This document shows positions 13,098-16,323 of a stretch of DNA of 16,323 nucleotides, one piece after another. The stretch comes from JADJLQ01 sp031417835. GTDB lineage: Bacteria > Bacteroidota > Bacteroidia > Chitinophagales > Saprospiraceae. The notes beneath the pieces were generated by a model. That model was not told where the DNA came from. It saw nothing but the letters and a program-made list of their open reading frames with translations, and made no database searches. The stretch spans positions 1-16,323 of the forward strand of contig JANOWJ010000025.1 of the NCBI GenBank assembly GCA_031417835.1, written 5' to 3'. Position numbers and translations under genes: made by a program. Each line of letters starts with the position of its first letter. Within the stretch, counting starts at the first letter, position 1.

Positions 13098-16076
13098 TCA
13101 CTGCCCGATTTCTGCGCCTAAAGTAGGGGTGATATGCTGATCTTCCATGGCGTGATATACCGCATCGAGCAGTCTTGATCTATATTCTGATTTATGTAAT
13201 TTGTTGTTATTCATGGAAGGATATGTGCGATTGCATAAAAACACAAAGACCAATTGATGATCAGGGTCTATCCACGCAGCCGTACCTGTAAATCCGGTGT
13301 GACCAAACAAGTTGGCTGAAGCAAGGTAACTGGCAGGTTGAGGTTTATTAGGGTCTAATTCTTTCATGTCAAAACCAAGGCCTCGCCGGGAAGATCCGAG
13401 TTGACGCGAAGCAAAGTACTTGATAGTAGAAGGTCGGATGAATGAAGTCCCACCATATTGGCCACCGGAAAGTAACAATTGCATAATTGTGGCAAGATCT
13501 GTTGCATTGCTGAATAGCCCTGCATGTCCACTCACCCCATCCAACATGGCAGCTCCCATATCATGCACATATCCTTTAATAGTACGGTTACGCCAATAGT
13601 TATCTTTCTCTGTCGGTGCGATCATATTCAATGGGTACGACTTATAGGGATTGTATAATGTGTGGGTCAACCCTAGCGGTTGATAAAAGTTTTTATTCAT
13701 GTATTGATCCAGCCGGAGTCCGGTCTGGCATTTAACCATTTCAGCGATCATATAAAACCCAAGATCGCTGTAGAGGTAATTTTTATTATTGCGCAACTCG
13801 GATTGTACGATATGATTCCAGATCAATTCATCATACCCTGTCTTGAGGTACATACCGGCAGCTACCGGAATTTTGTATTTTGAACTGGCTGTGGAGGCAT
13901 ACAATGTTGGATCGGGCTTATATTTATTTCGTTTTAATCGGACGAGGGTCTCTTTGTAAAATGGTATCCAGGCTATAAACCCTGCTTGATGGCTCATAAT
14001 CTCCGTGAGTGTAATATTTGCTTTATTACTGTTTTTAAGAGCAGGCAGATATTGAGCTAATGGCTGGTCCAGAGAAATGGTACCCTCATCATACAATTTC
14101 ATGGTAGCCAGCGTACTGGATGCAACTTTTGTGATGCTTGCGATATCGTAGATATCTGAATGGCCTACTGGGATTTTTTTTTCGTAATCGTGATATCCAA
14201 AAGATTTTTGATAAATGATCTTGCCATCTTTGGCTACCAGCAACTGACCACCGGGCGCTGCATGCGATTGAACGATCTCCTCGGTGATGCCGTCCAATGC
14301 ACTTAATTTTATAGAATTGATATTGACACGTTCAGGAATGGAATACCCAAATCTCATAAGGCTGCCTTGTGAGATGCCGGTACCCAATTTCCAATCCGTA
14401 GTGACAGTCACCGGCAGTTTCCCATCGGCCCCTATAGCGCCAAACAAGGACTGGGCAGCTAGGTCCTGCATTATAGGATCTTCTTCATAGGCTTGAAGAA
14501 CCCAATCAAACTTTTCAAAATTTTTCAGTGCGTAGGGACTGCCAAAAGAGACCAAAATGACTTTGGTTTGCAAGCTCAATTGACGGATGAATTGAATAGC
14601 AGATTGACTCAAACCGAAATTTTGTTTGATATATTTATTCAAACCGTGCAGTGCAACGATGACGATGTCTTTATCTTTAAATGCGGCCAAAAGATTGACG
14701 GATTTGGCCTCAGTCAGATTATAATCACTTTGTAGATGGGATACTTTTGCATAACTGTCTAATCGCCACTGGAATGCTGATTTAACAGGGACACCTATCG
14801 ATAATGAACCTAATTTATGATGATCTAGATCGGTGATGGGAATCAGATTGTTTTTATTAGTAACTAAGGTCAAAGCTTGCTCATACAATTTTGATTTTAA
14901 AGCTTTAGCCTTACCATTATTGACTTCTGCCACGAGATTAGACAATGGGGTAGGGCTATATAGATGTAATCCCATATGGTACTTTGCATGTAATATCTTT
15001 TTTACCGATTGATTTAATCGTTTATATAGTGTGGGCTCTTGTTGAATAGCCTGTTTGAGCTGTTGTATGGAAAGATCTATATTATTGGGCAAACAAAGTA
15101 CATCCATACCAGCTTTAAAAGAAAGCATCTCCACCTCGCCTTCAGCATAATTTTTTGTGACGCCTTTCATCTCCATGGCATCCGAAAAGATCAAGCCCTC
15201 AAACTTTAATTCATTTCTGATCAATCCGGTCAAGGTCGCTGTCGATAAAGTAGAAGGCACTTTGGGGTCCGATTCTAATGCGGGGACAGAAAGATGTGAG
15301 ACCATCACACTTTCAGCTCCCTGCTCGAATAACAATCGGAATGGAAATAATTCTATGCTATCCAATCTTTTTTTGCTAAAAGGGATTAATGGTAAATCAA
15401 GGTGACTATCCACATCGGTATCTCCATGACCTGGAAAATGTTTTACACTAGCCATAATGCCATGATCCTGCATACCTCTCATGTATTGAAAGGCTTTGGC
15501 CGTGACTTGAGTTCTGTTTTCGCCAAATGATCGATCATTGATCACAGGATTTGCTGGATTGATATTGATATCAACGACGGGTGCGAAATTGATATGACAT
15601 CCGATCCGCTTAAGTTGCTCAGCTATTTCAGCACCCATGTCATAGATGGATTTATTGTCTTGAAGGGCACCCAACGTGAGCATTTTGGGAAAACTTATTG
15701 CGGCTTCTTTATGACGCATACCAAGTCCAAATTCTGCATCAATGGCTACCATCATAGGGATCCGAGACATCTGTTGATACTGATTGGTCAGTTCAGCTTG
15801 TTTTAATGGGGTACCCTGAAAAAAACATAAGCCACCGATATGATATTTTTTTATTTGTGCCTCTACTTCAGCGATATGTTCAGGTCCTTTGTCTGAATGG
15901 GCCCTGATCATGTAAAGCTGGCCTACCTTTTCATCATCGCTCAATGTAGCAAAAACAGAATCAACCCAACGCTGCTCCGACTCAGGTATTACCCTTTTAT
16001 GGCCGGCCAAATGAAATCGTCCTATAAAAGAAAACTGAACCAGAAGGAAACAAAGTAATAATACACTTTTCAGCAT
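13098..16076 (-). CDS. Exported GH3 (NagZ-type) glycosidase fused to a serine beta-lactamase-like domain
   Basis: This 992-aa protein starts with a signal peptide or anchor (about 1-20). A GH3 N-terminal domain (about 35-370) follows, with KHFPGHGDTDVDSH (212-225, the NagZ-specific His loop) and the nucleophile Asp299 in IFSDAMEMKG. A GH3 C-terminal domain covers about 390-575. A class C beta-lactamase/PBP-fold domain covers about 590-980: SITK (Ser647, Lys650), YSD (769-771) in place of Y-x-N, and HTG (926-928) in place of KTG. NagZ-type enzymes remove terminal GlcNAc from muropeptides; the second domain type includes DD-peptidases and esterases. Both point to peptidoglycan turnover in the periplasm. 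This three-domain order occurs in other Bacteroidota as far as I know. The ATG follows a -7 box by 4 nt. Confidence 0.92.
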   Translation of the reverse strand: MLKSVLLLCFLLVQFSFIGRFHLAGHKRVIPESEQRWVDSVFATLSDDEKVGQLYMIRAHSDKGPEHIAEVEAQIKKYHIGGLCFFQGTPLKQAELTNQYQQMSRIPMMVAIDAEFGLGMRHKEAAISFPKMLTLGALQDNKSIYDMGAEIAEQLKRIGCHINFAPVVDININPANPVINDRSFGENRTQVTAKAFQYMRGMQDHGIMASVKHFPGHGDTDVDSHLDLPLIPFSKKRLDSIELFPFRLLFEQGAESVMVSHLSVPALESDPKVPSTLSTATLTGLIRNELKFEGLIFSDAMEMKGVTKNYAEGEVEMLSFKAGMDVLCLPNNIDLSIQQLKQAIQQEPTLYKRLNQSVKKILHAKYHMGLHLYSPTPLSNLVAEVNNGKAKALKSKLYEQALTLVTNKNNLIPITDLDHHKLGSLSIGVPVKSAFQWRLDSYAKVSHLQSDYNLTEAKSVNLLAAFKDKDIVIVALHGLNKYIKQNFGLSQSAIQFIRQLSLQTKVILVSFGSPYALKNFEKFDWVLQAYEEDPIMQDLAAQSLFGAIGADGKLPVTVTTDWKLGTGISQGSLMRFGYSIPERVNINSIKLSALDGITEEIVQSHAAPGGQLLVAKDGKIIYQKSFGYHDYEKKIPVGHSDIYDIASITKVASSTLATMKLYDEGTISLDQPLAQYLPALKNSNKANITLTEIMSHQAGFIAWIPFYKETLVRLKRNKYKPDPTLYASTASSKYKIPVAAGMYLKTGYDELIWNHIVQSELRNNKNYLYSDLGFYMIAEMVKCQTGLRLDQYMNKNFYQPLGLTHTLYNPYKSYPLNMIAPTEKDNYWRNRTIKGYVHDMGAAMLDGVSGHAGLFSNATDLATIMQLLLSGGQYGGTSFIRPSTIKYFASRQLGSSRRGLGFDMKELDPNKPQPASYLASANLFGHTGFTGTAAWIDPDHQLVFVFLCNRTYPSMNNNKLHKSEYRSRLLDAVYHAMEDQHITPTLGAEIGQ

Positions 16077-16080
16077 GTCA

Positions 16081-16088
16081 CAAATTTA
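16081..16088 (-). promoter_or_regulatory. -7 box of the NagZ fusion gene
   Basis: Minus-strand TAAATTTG matches TAnnTTTG exactly and ends 4 nt (TGAC) before the ATG at 16076. The upstream DNA is A/T-rich without a clear TTG -33 element. Confidence 0.5.
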
Positions 16089-16179
16089 TTTAATAAATAA
16101 AGGCTTTCTATGGTTTTTCTCATCTATTGCAGTAGAATTAAGTTAATTTTTTAGTCTAAATGAGTTACCAAACCGTGAC

Positions 16180-16209
16180 AAACATATTATAAAATAAATT
16201 AATATGTTT
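16180..16209. repeat. AT-rich palindrome upstream of the NagZ fusion
   Basis: AAACATATTA (16180-16189) and TAATATGTTT (16200-16209) are perfect 10-bp inverted arms around a 10-nt AT spacer. There is no T-run on either side, so it is more like a binding site or a weak hairpin than a terminator. It lies about 100 bp upstream of the NagZ-fusion start. Confidence 0.4.
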
Positions 16210-16244
16210 AAGTGCGTGGTTTGCTTCACAATACATATATGGTT

Positions 16245-16322
16245 TTAATTGGTCAGTTTAGGTGCGTATTGGGGCGAAATCACTCGAGACTGCTCCATGC
16301 CAAGCTCAATTGTCCGATTAGT
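16245..16322 (-). other. Possible C-terminal tail of a gene beyond the right edge
   Basis: One minus-strand frame is open for 25 codons from the window edge to a TAA at 16247-16245 (tail ...QYAPKLTN). Another frame is open for 14 codons, ending in a TGA at 16282-16280 (tail ...LSLAWSSLE). Either could be the end of an upstream minus-strand gene; the window is too short to decide. The palindrome at 16180-16209 lies just downstream. Confidence 0.2.
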
Positions 16323-16323
16323 T

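Noticed and set aside
13098..16076. Beta-lactam resistance gene
   Set aside because: The serine-hydrolase domain is part of a GH3 fusion and has YSD/HTG motifs; a housekeeping cell-wall role is more likely than resistance.
1..16323. CRISPR array, insertion sequence or prophage
   Set aside because: I found no regularly spaced repeats, transposase, integrase or phage genes on either strand.

Overview
The window looks like chromosome of a free-living Bacteroidota, probably from the Saprospiria/Chitinophagia side. Four signs support this: repeated promoter boxes of the Bacteroidota type (TAnnTTTG), two TonB proteins with the Bacteroidota N-terminal or C-terminal style, a DUF3109 protein, and a eukaryote-like citrate synthase. 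Base composition is moderately AT-rich and even throughout. I see no insertion sequence, phage, CRISPR array or obvious island. Species-level placement is inference.

Left part (1-3060). A secreted protein of unknown function (minus strand) runs off the left edge. Divergent from it is a secreted TPR-repeat protein. It converges through a 23-bp hairpin terminator on a small exported acidic protein whose predicted mature N-terminus is His-Thr-His. Next comes tRNA-Phe(GAA) on the minus strand with a complete promoter and terminator, then a 359-bp gap rich in a repeated TTTAAGGT motif, then a DUF1761 membrane protein.

Middle part (3068-8976, all minus strand). Reading in the direction of transcription: DUF3109 cysteine-cluster protein and a fumarylacetoacetase-family enzyme (6-bp gap); guaB (IMP dehydrogenase); a DUF4258/DUF2283 pair resembling a toxin-antitoxin module; a possible 47-aa ORF; and aguB-aguA, which overlap by 11 bp and convert agmatine to putrescine in two steps.

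Right part (9163-13033, plus strand). Citrate synthase, gcvH and a VanZ-like membrane protein form a likely transcription unit. Two tandem TonB paralogues follow, the second with a strikingly short periplasmic linker. A 992-aa exported fusion of a NagZ-type GH3 glycosidase and a beta-lactamase-fold serine hydrolase (13098-16076, minus) converges on them. The last 250 bp hold its promoter, a palindrome and perhaps the tail of another minus-strand gene.

The most unusual pattern I found is in promoter placement. Exact TAnnTTTG -7 boxes end only 1-4 nt before the start codons of four unrelated genes (TPR protein, DUF4258, guaB, the NagZ fusion). The tRNA promoter carries the same box 34 nt upstream of the mature RNA, as expected for a normal leader. 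This predicts leaderless mRNAs for those four genes and also settles several start codons.
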